DNA of 64,000 nucleotides from Setoptus koraiensis (taxonomy: Eukaryota > Arthropoda), in the NCBI GenBank assembly GCA_048013815.1, contig CM106586.1:20088001-20152000 (forward strand). Direction: 5' to 3'. Below the pieces are notes generated by a model that saw only the letters and a program-made list of their open reading frames with translations, was not told the DNA's origin and searched no databases. How positions within the stretch are numbered: the first letter of the stretch is position 1; every line of letters begins with the position of its first letter. Position numbers and translations under genes: made by a program. This document shows positions 43,386 to 55,400 of this stretch, one piece after another.

Positions 43386-44305
43386 GTTATGCTTGAGAAT
43401 TATGTTTATAATTATGTATCAAAGCTTTTAACCAGCCAAATACAATTCCACACTGATATATTTAAAGCATTACACAAAGAAGTAGTCACAAAGATTGTCA
43501 TGTATAGAGATTTAATTCACAATAGTCGAGATACTGTAAATATGTTGTGCACAAGTATGTAAATAAATGTTTGAACATTGATTACCTGAACGAAGCTCGT
43601 CGGGGTCTCTATTTCTTTTGTTTCCAACCATAATCAACTCATAAGTGCACACTACCCCCTCGAGTTGTCACAAGCTTCGGAAATAAATTACAGGTTTGCA
43701 ACACTGATTGATTTGCTGCATATCACAACACACCATCTCTTATTATATACACATGAGGGAATCGTTTGCATAATACCATATTTGGGATAATTTAATCATA
43801 CTCGCACGCTAGATTTCCGGTCCGAGATTTTTCGTAGTTAGTCCGTTCAGCCAACTACACGCACATCCTCTCGACTATATGCGATCTCAGCTAGTGGCTT
43901 ACACTGCCACCCAAGGCAGATTAACTAGTGTCTAGATGACTTTTTCAACAAGACTTTTTTGTATTTGCCTTGCAGTGGTTCGATGATGAAATGACAATCA
44001 AGACAAAAGGGATACAAGTTCTTCGAAAAGACAAGTTTGTCTAATGGACATTTCGGTCGAATGAATGAATATCTCTCTCGACAAAAATATGCATCCGACA
44101 GACTTGTCTATTCGACAAAAATGCAGTCTCCGAGATGAGAGATTTCGAAAATGGGCGTGGGTGCGCTCGGACGCGGTTGCCCGGGCAAATGAGCACAGTC
44201 TGTTTACATCCAGAAACCACATGGAGTTGCGTTTGTTATTATGATTTTATCACAGTTGACCATGTGGCGACAAAGTTTTATTGGTACAAATGATTCTCAC
44301 CTAAT
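43386..44305. other. Intergenic between clip-domain gene and WARS2
   Basis: It includes the clip gene 3' UTR (AATAAA at about 43561). The minus frame 43998-44222 is unsupported. Nothing else recognised. Confidence 0.5.
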
Positions 44306-45458
44306 ATGGCTCAATTATTTAAAACTAGAATATTCTCGGGTATTCAACCTACAGGAGTACCTCACATTGGAAATTATTTTGGGGCCATCAAACAATGGGT
44401 AGATTTATCAATGATGTCTTGCCAATCCGATGGAACTGAATCAATGGAGAAACCAATATTTTGCGTCGTTGACTTACATGCCCTCACCAACTGTGACAAG
44501 TCTAATTCGTTACTCGAAAACATCTACTCTACCGTGGCATCACTTCTAGCCTGTCAAATTAATTTGAATAACTCCATTCTATTCAAACAATCATCTGTTC
44601 TGGAGCACACCTACCTCTCATGGATTCTCGGTTCTAATCTACCAACTAGTAGGCTGAACAATTTGTCACATTTCAGAGTAAGTAGCAGCTGGCTTGATCT
44701 CTTTCGTCGAGCTCAATTAGACATGATTGCCTATGTATCATCAACTCTTCTATCCTTTTTATTACTGTCTCTATAATAAAATCACAAAGGAAAAAGCTGA
44801 AAAATATGCAAAACAGAGTGTTCCTCTGGGCTTATTTAGTTACCCAACTTTGCAAGCTGCTGATATACTCTTATACAAGGCCAACAGAGTACCCGTTGGA
44901 GCTGACCAAAGTCAGCATATTGAACTAACTAGATATATTGCAAGAAAATTCAATGTCACCTACGGGTGTGAACTTTTTCCGGAGCCAGAGGCCATGTACG
45001 GCAAGTCTGACTTCAGCCACAGAGTGAAGAGTTTGCGTGACCCCACGAAAAAAATGAGCAAATCTGATCCTGATAAAAAGTCTAGGATAGAAATCACAGA
45101 CGAGCCAGATGTTATACTAGAGAAATGCAGGAAGGCCATAACGGATATGATATCGGACGTCTACTATGATCCAGTCAAGAGGCCTGGTGTTTCAAATTTA
45201 TTAGTTATTTACAGTCTTATCACTAATGATCCTATAGAGGTTATAGTTGAACGACACAGAAAAATCAATACAAGTGAGTTCAAGGTGATACTTGCTGACC
45301 TCATTGTGGACCACTTCAAATCTGTTAGAGAGAAATATAAACAATATAGCGTAGAGAAAGGGTATCTAGACAAGGTGATGTTTGAGAATAGTCAATCAGC
45401 GCAACACATCGCAAGTAAAACAATTTCGGAAGTTAATAGGTGCCTCGGCATACCTTGA
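44306..45458 (+). CDS. WARS2: Mitochondrial tryptophanyl-tRNA synthetase
   Basis: Charges mitochondrial tRNA-Trp. Two exons, 44306-44677 and 44790-45458, phase-0 intron of 112 bp; 346 residues (human WARS2 360). A bacterial-type class I synthetase: FSGIQPTGVPHIGNYFGAI (HIGH equivalent), CVVDLHALT, YPTLQAADILLYKANRVPVGADQSQHIEL, RVKSLRDPTKKMSKSDPDKK (KMSKS about residue 210) and DPVKRPGVSNLLVIYSL. The splice joins LSHFR to EKAEKYAKQS, restoring the connective region. No obvious presequence precedes the catalytic start; an upstream ATG at about 44263 lies in another frame, so targeting information may lie in a missed exon. Confidence 0.95.
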
Positions 45459-45716
45459 GAATTGATTGAAATTATTAAATTTGTCTAAGATTTATTATCT
45501 CTTTGTAGCTTGACAATGGTTAACTAAACTGATTGCAAATGTTATCATTCGAATCGACAGACCTGAGTTTGGATGTGATTTGATAAATAATGACGATAGT
45601 GAATGTACGTTGCAATAGTTGTTTGTATGCAGCAGTCCCTATCGTGATCTGTGGACTGAGAGATTTGTATTTGCTTGATAAATTCAGGATACATATAAAA
45701 CTAACTGTAAATTGTG

Positions 45717-46562
45717 TCAATCATTCCTATGGTTCTCCCTCGTTTTACTCATGATCAATTTGTAAATAGTAGTCCTTGACACTTGTCCATTAAGTATCTT
45801 GTTGATATGATCACAAAATTCTGTGTCCGTCTTATCTTCGCACATGATAAGACTGTAGGCACGATAAGGCGAACGAAGAAAGTAATTACAATAGGCAAGT
45901 ATAAATATACCACAGTCGTAACCGTTTTTTTGTTTAGGGATAGTGGGCCAAATTTCAGCAAGTGAATAATGGTCGAACTTTTTCACAGGCTGACTATCAT
46001 CAGCCAGCAATCTGTATCTCCATTCGTGATACAAGAAATCCCTGATAGGCTTAGTGAAGTTCTTAACTTCTTGGGTCCTCAATGAATCTAGGACAATAAT
46101 ACCTGGCGTTTTTTTGGTGGTGGCTATTTCATCCTCTAGCTCGTTGTTCACGACTTCAACATGTTGCACGTCATTTGGGTAACAAACGATCACTAAAAAC
46201 CAATGGTTATTTTCGCAGACTGGAAAAACTAGAAAATCCTTTTCAAAAACGTTGCTACTCTGGAACCATTTTCTGATTTTAGAATAATCGTCATCATTCT
46301 GCTTCTGAATGTCCTTCGAGAAGAAGCTCTTGATTTTGAAGAAGAAAAAGCTATCAAATAAAAGAACCTTCTCAAATACATCCTTTCCTATTAGCTCGTG
46401 CTGTACGTAGCGTAAATAGAATGAGACCACATTGTCATTGAGAAAATTTTGTCCTTGCAAACAAAGAATATCACCTTTTCTAATTTGTACAGAATCGTGG
46501 GACTTTTTATTGCCCACCGGCTGTGGGTAAGTGAAAAGAACCACACTCAGCTTGTCGCTCAT
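45717..46562 (-). CDS. SENP6/7-type (Ulp2-like) SUMO protease catalytic protein
   Basis: A 281-residue C48 cysteine protease, probably removing poly-SUMO. ATG at 46562 is the first ATG in the frame; upstream the frame continues only to a GTG. It starts with DILCLQGQNFLNDNVVSFYLRYV, then FDSFFFFKI, DYSKIRKWFQSSNVFEKDF, the catalytic His in ENNHWFLVIVCYP, Asp in IIVLDSLR, and Gln/Cys in PKQKNGYDCGIFILAY. WFQSSNVFEKDFLVFPV matches the SENP6/7 subgroup more than SENP1/2. Vertebrate SENP6/7 exceed 1000 residues with long N-termini; here the product is essentially the catalytic domain, so an upstream exon may be missed or this is a short arthropod form. Confidence 0.88.
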   Translation of the reverse strand: MSDKLSVVLFTYPQPVGNKKSHDSVQIRKGDILCLQGQNFLNDNVVSFYLRYVQHELIGKDVFEKVLLFDSFFFFKIKSFFSKDIQKQNDDDYSKIRKWFQSSNVFEKDFLVFPVCENNHWFLVIVCYPNDVQHVEVVNNELEDEIATTKKTPGIIVLDSLRTQEVKNFTKPIRDFLYHEWRYRLLADDSQPVKKFDHYSLAEIWPTIPKQKNGYDCGIFILAYCNYFLRSPYRAYSLIMCEDKTDTEFCDHINKILNGQVSRTTIYKLIMSKTRENHRND

Positions 46563-46821
46563 CTGATTTGCCGGTGAAATTTCATGGAATAATATAAAAC
46601 TAACTGTAGGCTGAAATTTTGGTTGATAAGGTAACTTGAGCACATGTAATATAGAGATGACTAATAAAATGTGATCCGGATATTTTTTTCATTATCAATA
46701 GAGTGATTGCACTAAAGGGTTGTGTAATTCGATATTATCTAACATATTATCTATTTCTTTGAGAGCGCCTTGCCCAAACGACAACACATGATTACACATT
46801 GCTTGGTGTGTGCGGTTCGCG

Positions 46822-46830
46822 AGATGGCGC
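46822..46830 (+). promoter_or_regulatory. AGATGGCGC motif (CTCF- or YY1-like)
   Basis: Exact match to the core of the insect CTCF consensus AG(A/G)TGGCGC; also shares ATGGCG with YY1/Pho sites. Upstream of both SENP-like and IMMP2L genes. Confidence 0.4.
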
Positions 46831-47300
46831 CGTTGGCTACTTTCTTGTAACGGCCAATGTCGTTTAGCCCTACAAACCAATGATGAGCTAGCTGCCGTGA
46901 AGCATATTCTCACGTGAGTGTTTTTTATAAATTCAGCGCTACATTCAAAAACAATAACAAACCAAGTTCACACGTGGTCGCCATTGCAATTGGTAGACCA
47001 GTTGACAACCGACATGTAAATCTTGTGAGTTATTGATAAATTCTAGCTAAATCTAGCAGGTCGGGCAAAATGCAAAAATGTCACATGTATCTGATATACA
47101 ATTTTGGAAATCCGAGATTCAGCTCACAAGGGATCGAGCTTCGCTGATGAGCTGTCATGTGCTTGTTTGCGTGTGCTGAAAGGTTACGTCAGATTACTTC
47201 GAGGCTGCTTTGTCGCAACGAAACGTGTTACGCAATTAAAGTAAAGTTGTCACAAAAACTCACATTTTTTGTATTCTCTAACTCTACTAAAATGTTTAAT

Positions 47301-47309
47301 AGATGGCGC
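47301..47309 (+). promoter_or_regulatory. AGATGGCGC motif (CTCF- or YY1-like)
   Basis: Second exact copy on the same strand, about 230 bp before the IMMP2L ATG. Confidence 0.4.
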
Positions 47310-47534
47310 GAATCTATCCACGCTAACAGCAATAACAAAACTCGTCTGTAGCTACGCGACAGCACTCACGTAATTGTTTATAATCTCTGCACTTGTTGTT
47401 GTTGGTCATTATCATAATAGTCATCATTATCGTTGTCACATGGTCATTGCAGGACGGTGACAATTATTAATTATCATCAACACTTAAATCACTCATTATA
47501 CAGATCGGCAATAATATCGGCCTACAGTAATACA

Positions 47535-47965
47535 ATGCTATCTAGGTTCAGAAAAAGCAGACTGTGGGCCAAGATGAAGCAAGGGGCCAATTCTAACAAA
47601 GATCTTGTATTGGCTATTGCGCTGGCCTCAAGCGCAACAATAAACTTTCTTAATGAGATTGGATTTGTTGGCGAAATCGTCGGCACGTCAATGCAACCCA
47701 CCTTCAACAAACATCTGCCAGACATATGGATCTATCAAACACCTCCGCCGGCCAGCGAAATTGAGAGAACGAACGAAAGCTCAAACTTTCTATCAAGCCT
47801 GAAGAAAACTTTCGCCATGTCATCGTGGTTGCCAGAAAGCTTGCAGCATTTGATGGGCAATGAAAGTAAACGTAACATTCAATTTAGACACGATCGGGTA
47901 TTGTTCAACAGGTGGTCAGTGAAGGATAAGTCCAAGATAAACATCGGAGATGTCGTTATACTAAT
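47535..47965 (+). CDS. IMMP2L: IMMP2L-like mitochondrial inner membrane peptidase, first exon only
   Basis: Subunit of the mitochondrial inner membrane S26 signal peptidase. The exon (about 143 codons) begins ATG at 47535 and ends at GTAAGT at 47966 in phase 2. A hydrophobic N-terminal segment (about 25-45) leads to the catalytic-Ser box VGTSMQPTFN, followed later by DRVLFNRWSV and INIGDVVIL, the order seen in IMMP2L (GASMQPSLN, VLLNHWKV, GDIVSL). Between Ser box and DRVLFNRW about 65 extra residues are inserted, longer than the family norm. The catalytic Lys (KRVIALEGD) and the DSNSFGPV box are not found downstream before the LRR gene; the remaining exons lie elsewhere or are lost. Confidence 0.8.
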
Positions 47966-48504
47966 GTAAGTAGAACACTTTTTTACTCTTCTTAGGCTAG
48001 TTTTTGGTTTCAGTCTCCTTTCAGCTAAAACATTCGTGTTATGTTCGAGTTTATTTACACTTTCAACATTAGAGTATTATTCTATTTATATGTATCTGAA
48101 TGTTGTTACATTTGTAAATAATAGAGATAAAACTTGGTATATACATTTGTTGTCAAGCTAAAAACAAACAAGAAAAAACAATATATACATGAACGTGGTG
48201 TGTATTTTTGTGTTTATGGCACCAAATATTGCATCTTAGTTGGTATTCTATGAATAATTATGTCACGCTAACAGACATAGCTTGATATTCGTATCAATAC
48301 CCTCAATTGTAAAAATTTTCTTTCCTCGTAATGCAATATCCCAGATACGCTCATAGTATCTCTTCATGATGATCCATATACTTTTGAGTTCGCAAAGAAC
48401 CATTTCACGATGGACATTGTACCCTATTCACGGCTCTTGCATAACGCTTTCTTTGCATTATGTAAGCAGTGTGATTGTGGAAGTAAAAAGTTGGCCAAAC
48501 TATC
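47966..48504. other. IMMP2L intron start / LRR gene 3' flank
   Basis: AT-rich. Open frames exist (for example 48332-48508) but none matches IMMP2L's C-terminal half in the needed phase. Confidence 0.5.
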
Positions 48505-51500
48505 CTAATAATAGTCATAGGAATCAAAATTTGATGCTAAGTCAGCAAAATGTAAGGCAGGACCAATCGAACTGTAAAAGTGCGTACAATTTGCATGACC
48601 GTAATCATAACCCGCTGCTAAAAGTTGCCTATGCAAATCATAAGTTATAGGTCCATTGAGATTATAATGTGGTTGTTGATGATGATTATTATCATTTTGG
48701 TTGTTGTTGTTCATGTTAGCGGCAAAATAGGCTCGATCGGGCGCTCCCACTTCCGTGTTGATAGTGTTGGCTCTGTTCCTAGAGAAGCAAGTTTTATTTC
48801 TATAACAATCACAGAGGGTCAAATCTTGTTGTTGTTTATTGTCACAAGAGAAATGATTTTCTTCATCGCAGGGCTGAGAAATATTTTGATAGTTTGGCAT
48901 CATACTAGACGATGATATTTCTTGATTTAGTTCATCATTATTTAGTACTTGTTGTTGTACGTCATCAGTTCTAGAATAGTTGTTGTTATGTATATTCATA
49001 TCACAATCATATGGTAACTGGCAATCAACATGGGGAGGAGGAGGAGAATGATGTAATAGATGTGATATTTTTGAAGGTGAGGTGGGCTCTGAGCGGGTTC
49101 TTGAGTAAAACGATTTCACACAATCGAATCTATTTTGTTGGTCCGACAATGACGATAACTCATTCTTTTTGAATATACTCTCGATAGAATGCCTCCTAAA
49201 TAATTTTCTTTGACAGAATAGATGAGTGTTATTATCAGTGTAACTGAGCGCCAGCTCATTACTGTTGACATTACAATCGAGATCCAAAGAATTGTGGTTG
49301 TTGTCGTTGTTGTTTACAATGTCTTGACCACTAACTTCTATCATATCATCACTACACATCTTTTGGCAACCACTAGCAGCGTCTTCGTGGACAATATCTG
49401 GACAATCGTCAGAAATTGTAGAGGTAAAACTAGGAATAGACATGGACAATTCCGAAGATAATTTACTGCTCTTAGACATATCACTACTAAGTGGTGGTAT
49501 ATGGTGCTGCTTCCTTCTTTGTTGATATGTTCTATTATTATCTACAGTAGAGGATATGGTGGGCAAAGTATTACTATTATTTTGCGGGTCATAAATATTG
49601 ATATTCAAACTTGTCATGGGTGTTTCGGATTCATAATGATCTCCATCGTAGCTTCGACTTGCAATGGTGTTGTCGATAGAATTGTAATCATCTTCGATAC
49701 AGCTATCCCTTTCATTGGGATCATTTGATCGTGTTGTGGTTGTTGTGACTATTTGACTGGCTTGGTAAACACGTCTCCTGCGTCTCGCTTGAGCATAATA
49801 TTTTTCACTTGTGAATGTATATAATAACTTAATAATGACCAATACAAAAGTAGATATAACAATGCAAGATAGAATTGCATTAAAATCAATTCCTGACGAT
49901 GGTTCCAATGATGTGTCTCGTTGTTTTCCAACGTCTACTGACGATAAAAAATTGTTATGATTACGATGAAGTTCACTTGTTATAGGCTCTGGCAGTTGAT
50001 TTAAATTGGCTACAGTCATCATTGGTGATTGTTTATGATGATGAACACCTTGAGAGTAGAGATCCAGCCGAGATTTTTTCGAAAGATTCAACAGCGATGT
50101 GTGATAATTTGGATTGTTGATCATGTCATGATGGCCCGACTGTGTTCCCATCGATGAAAAAGCTTTCTGAAAAGCCGGCGATAACTTCTGGTAGTTTCTA
50201 ACCTTATGTAGTGGTCCACTATTGTTGCTCAATGATAACTTTGTCTGACTAGTGCTGTTTGTCTCTAAATTTGTTTGTTGTTGTTGCTCCTTGTTGTTAC
50301 TATTGATGTTAATGGTTAGCTGTTGTTGTAATTGTTCCAGTTTTAACATTCGGACAGTGTTTGCCATTGTCATATTATCTAAGGTGTGCTTGTCCGATAT
50401 AGGCAGTGATGTAGTATTGTCGTAATTGATGTTATGTAGTAAATGTGTGCCCACAAATGCCTGATTGTTGATTTGTGTCAATTGTGGATTATTATTGAGA
50501 TTAAGCTCTCTCAAATAAGGCAAATCCCAGAAAGCACCACTATCTATGAGAGTGAGCTCCTCCAGGTTGTTCAGCCATAGCCTTTCTATAGTAAGATGGA
50601 AAAATGTTCCTGCGATTTTGAAAAATAATAGACATTTTGGCGAGATATGAAAACGAGATTATTGTTATAATATAACCAATTGGCAATAATCAGTAGGTGA
50701 GATGTTTTTTATTGTTCGGTGGACTTACCTGGCGCCAATCTCACAAATCTGTTGTAACTAAGGTCTAGATCCTTCAATCGTTTGAGTGGATGCAGAGCCG
50801 ACGAGGGTACGTGAATGAATTTGTTTTTGCTTAGGTCCAGCCATTCTAGCGAATCCATTCCAGCGAAGGCATTGTTCTTTATCAATCCTAGACTATTTCT
50901 TGATATATCCAACCGTTTTAGATTGACTAACGAGGAAAAGGTGCCTCCTAATAGATAAGAAATGTCATTGGCTCTCAACATCAACGCCTGGCATTATGAT
51001 CAAGACGGGAATATTTGGATGGGTTGAATAATGATAACTGTTGAAGTATATGTTTCTCCCAGGTAATTATAATCAGAATTTGCAAAGAATACTCACCAAA
51101 AGGTTGAAATTGGTCTGGAATTGTTGTGTGAAGACAACCTTGATATTATTGTGGTTTAAATTGAGAAAACGTAACGATTCCAATCCATTGAATGCGTGCT
51201 GGTGAATATATTTCAGCTTATTGTGGTCCAATCTAATTGTTTGTGCGTGCTTTAGAACCTTGAATTGATCATTAATTAATATTCTCAATTTATTAAATGA
51301 TAAATCCAATGCTCTCAAATTCAATACAATTGGATTTTGATTGATATTGTTACTTATTTTGAAGCCACCACCAGTCATCTGATGTTTGGCAGCGTGCGTA
51401 ACCAGCGCCAAATGATCGCCCACCACAGCTGGTAAAGGGGGCCCAGCGGCAGCAGTAGCGTCAGTATGGGGCGAAGTGGATAATTTCGTGGTGTCGTTTT

Positions 51501-52347
51501 TGCTATTATTATTAATATTAGCATTGCTGGGATCAATTACAATGGTGTTGTTGGTGTGATTGTTTGTTTGTTGTCGCTGGTGCAAACTTGCTCTACCCAA
51601 AGCCATTAATAATTTGTTGTTGTTTGTTGTCGTTGCTGTAATTATGGAAGAAGCGAGCATATTGGTTGTGAACGTGTTTCCCAATTTCTCAATGGAATTC
51701 TTGGACAAATCTAAATGTATTAATGACACTTTCATGTGAGGCATGATAGTGTGCTCTATTTTGAGCCAATCAGCATAATCCATATTGTTGTTAGCCAACA
51801 CCAACGATTGAATATCTTGCTCTCTTAATTGATTATCCAGTTGCACTAACACAGTCTCATTGTGCTGGCACTGGTGTTGGTTTTGATGGATATCACTTGT
51901 CTTGTTGTTGTCGACGATTCTTATATTAAGAGCGCCACTCATATTGAGAGTTCTTAAAGCCACTAGACGCTGGTCAGAGGCCAACTGAAAGCCGCCAGCA
52001 CCATTTAAGACACTAGAGGCCTCAGAAAATATTAAATTGTCTGTTATGGTGGGCATCATTGAATGTTCAAAGCCCGCTGACATTTTGCCATAATTTTTCA
52101 TCCAATGGTGCCTATAGTTTGTGACATACGGGTGGACATAGGGTTTGTTGCTGTTTGTGCTAATCAAAGATGGCTGCTGCCACCTGTTTGTCGGGGCATT
52201 GTCCGTTACATTTAAATTGACAACTGTGTTATTGGTGGCGTTAATATTTGTTGTATTAGGTGGCGAGCGGTTAATTGTTGATGGAGAGCTATTATTGGAC
52301 AACAAAGAAGAAAAGTTTATCTGGTCTGTGATGGCGGTATTGTTTGT

Positions 52348-52416
<69 letters not shown>

Positions 52417-55400
52417 TAGGCGCGTTGAATTGGTTACGTGATGCAACTGCTGTTGTTGTTGTTGGTGATGGTGGTGGTGATGATACCTGTTTGGGGCGAG
52501 AGTTAGCACGGCCTCTAGCGGCGATGCGGATATCTCAGCCATTTCGGCAAGATTATGACTATGATGACTAGAGAGCATCATCTCCTCTAATGCGTTCGTA
52601 CCAGTTACTGGCTTAATTGGCGTCTGCTGACTATTGTTGTTGTTGTTGTTGTTATTGTAATTGGCTTGGGTGTCCCCCAGCCAAGCCGCGCCAAAATTGT
52701 CCGAGTTGCCAGTTGAGGTGACTAGTAGCTGTTCATCGTCTAGATAAGTTGTAGTTGTTGCTATGTTGTTGTCGTGATTATTGTTACTATCGGCATTGCT
52801 GTCGTCATCAAACGAATAATCCTCATAGAAGGAAACAACATCATTTGAGTTGTCATTGACTGTGCCAGAATTATGAGCATTCGCCATCCCTTCTGTTGGA
52901 CCTTGCTTAATCTCAGACGATGATATATTGTTATTATTGTTTGTTATTATTGTACCACTGCCACTTGGCTGATTGTCAATAATCACGCAATTACACTTAC
53001 TATTGCATAATACGTTCAATCTGGCCGCTGAGGCAAAAGTGTTTGTTGCTAGTTTGTGGCTGGCAGTTGTCGTTGTTATGATATTGCTACTGTTACTATT
53101 GTTGTTGCTGTTGGTATTATTGTTGTTATTGTTATTCATGTTGTTGCTAATATTGTTGTTGCTGTTAACATTATTATCAATATTATCATGCTGATTATAG
53201 GTTATAGACGACTCTGTAATTGGTGTAATAGCTGTTGTGCTGTTGCCGTTGCTGTTGTTGTTGTTGTTGTTGTTGTTTGTTTTGTTGTTTGCTGGCGTGT
53301 CTTGCTGATATAAATCGTTGCTAGCTTGTCGTTTTTTATTCTTGTTTGGCTCGGATTTTTCCTGCAACATTGATGCTGATACAGATGCTGATTTCTTAGT
53401 TACGGCCAGCGGTCTGGCCACAGGAAGTGATTGTTGCAGAAAGTTTATTCTGTTGTTGTTGTTGGCGCCATAAGTGTTGACTTCGTTGTTTAGCATCATG
53501 TTATTTAACAATTTAGATCTTGTTTGCCTGTGAAGCAGCAGCAGCCGCCGCTTGTCGTGGCTTGGCGATCTAGTGATCACTGTTTCACTTTTGGATTCTT
53601 TTGACATGATGATTGCCTGTGTGAGTTGTTTATTTTTCTCTTCTTTCTCTTCTTCTTCTTCTTCTTCTCCTTCTCGTTTATAATGTTTGCCACTTGGTGG
53701 GGCCGGCGTGCCCGGCGCCAAATCATGGTCAATGGCATCAATCACTCTGGTTTGTTGTTGCTGTTGCGTGGGCGACCATGTCCGTGCGCCATGTGGGGAC
53801 ATTGTTTTTATCTCTGTTGATCGAGTAAATATGTTAGTAGCTGGTGATGTAAGAGATGTAGCGAAACACGGCGTGGATTTAGTTAGACAGTGGACAGTTA
53901 GACAGAGAGAGTTAACGGCGAATGGTTTGTTTCCATGCCAACTTGCTTTGTATCTAGCTTTGTTGTTATTATTATTATTATATCTGGCTTGGTTATATGT
54001 TAATAAAGAGAATGAATTATCGCGATACTCACTGTTGTTGACTTGTTGTTCCATTGGCCGACCAGTGGCTGATGGCGATGAAAAAGAATTACCACTGGCC
54101 CCTCCTGTTCCCCTTTCCTGTTCTGTTGCAACACTGTTCAACTGTCTTATTGGGCCCGGCACTAAATGAATAATTGCCTCTTGGTGAGCCACTGCCATCC
54201 TCACATCCAACGGCCCCGGCAATAGGGCCTTTTTGCTAGCCTCGCGCGCTGATAGATGATGATCAATCTTGCTGGCGTTGCTGTTGTCGCCAGTGAATAT
54301 ATTCTCGGCAATTACCGCTGCTTTGGTGCCAGCACCTTGCCTTTCAGGGGCCTCTATTATTGGACCTTTAACAGCTACTTGTGAATTGTTGTTGTTGCCG
54401 CTGTTGTAGTTGTTGTTGTTGTTGTAGTTGTTGTTATTGTTGTGGACACAGCAACTATTCTTTTTGGCGCCACTATTGTTGTTGTTGTTATTATTATTCT
54501 GGCGCCAGCCAACGGAATAAACTTTGCCTCTACCTTGGCCGCTTATTCTCTCCTTGTTGTTCTCATTCTCGCTGTCTGGCCCCTTCTTCTTATTTTGTAA
54601 TAATGTTGTTGTTGATGCTGATGATTCAACCGTGTAAGAGGCGCCAGGCTCGCGCAGGGCGCGCTCTTGACCACCGTCCAGTTTGAACTTCCTTATAGAC
54701 ATAGAAACTTGGTTGTTGTCGCTGGTGCTGTTGTTGTTGTTTTCGGTGTTGTGCTCGGCTGGTTGTACAAAACCCGTTGTTGTTGTTGTTGTTGGTGCTG
54801 GTGCTGCTGTTGGTGTGGTTGTTGCCGTGGTTGCCGTTGCCGTAGTGCAGTTTGAATTGAAATCTGGCAAAAGTGATGCTGATCCATCATGCCTGATCTC
54901 AATTGATTTATGCCTCTGTCCCTTGATGGATGATGATGTGTCTAAATTCAAATCAATTTTGACTTTGCCACCAACACCGGCGGCGCCGCCAACAGTTTGA
55001 ATTGTAGCTGGGCCCCAAGAGCGGCGAGCAAGCTGACCGGCGCCCGCTACGGACCCCAACCGAGCCGGGATTGTTTCTGGACTGGACGGAGGTGTGATGG
55101 ATTTGTCTTGACTTTGGTCGCTCTGCTTATCATGCACTTCACCTTCTTTGTTCGAATGGTTCTTTTGGTTGGTGTTGCTGGTGTCTCGGTCGCTCGCTAC
55201 CAACTGTCTGGGACGGCTTGTCGTTGTTTGTTTTCGCTGCTGCTGCTGCTGCTCTATTGTTGATAATGGCAAACGGGTCGATATGTAAATTTTGCCCTCT
55301 GCTTCCTCTGCTTTATTGGGGGCCCCATTCTTTTGCTGTCGCTGCTTGTTGTGGAGTTGTTGCTGGTGGAGCGGTTGTTGTTGTTCGGCAATGGCGTTGT

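Larger units (their letters stand above)
46563..47534. other. Divergent promoter region of SENP-like and IMMP2L genes
   Basis: About 970 bp. It contains two AGATGGCGC motifs (46822-46830 and 47301-47309). The minus frame 46695-46913 is unsupported. No other gene seen. Confidence 0.5.

Noticed and set aside
46695-46913. Minus-strand frame upstream of the SENP-like gene
   Set aside because: Short, no recognised domain, cannot be spliced in an obvious way to the SENP frame.
48332-48508. Open frame proposed as IMMP2L C-terminal exon
   Set aside because: The available acceptors are in the wrong phase for the phase-2 donor and the sequence lacks KRVIALEGD- and DSNSFGPV-type motifs.
49222-49728. 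Val/Ile-rich plus frames opposite LRR exon 3
   Set aside because: Antisense of Asn/His-rich codons in the cytoplasmic tail.
52145-54855. Poly-Asp, poly-Thr, poly-Leu and Cys-rich plus-strand frames
   Set aside because: Mirror images of trinucleotide repeats in LRR exon 1.
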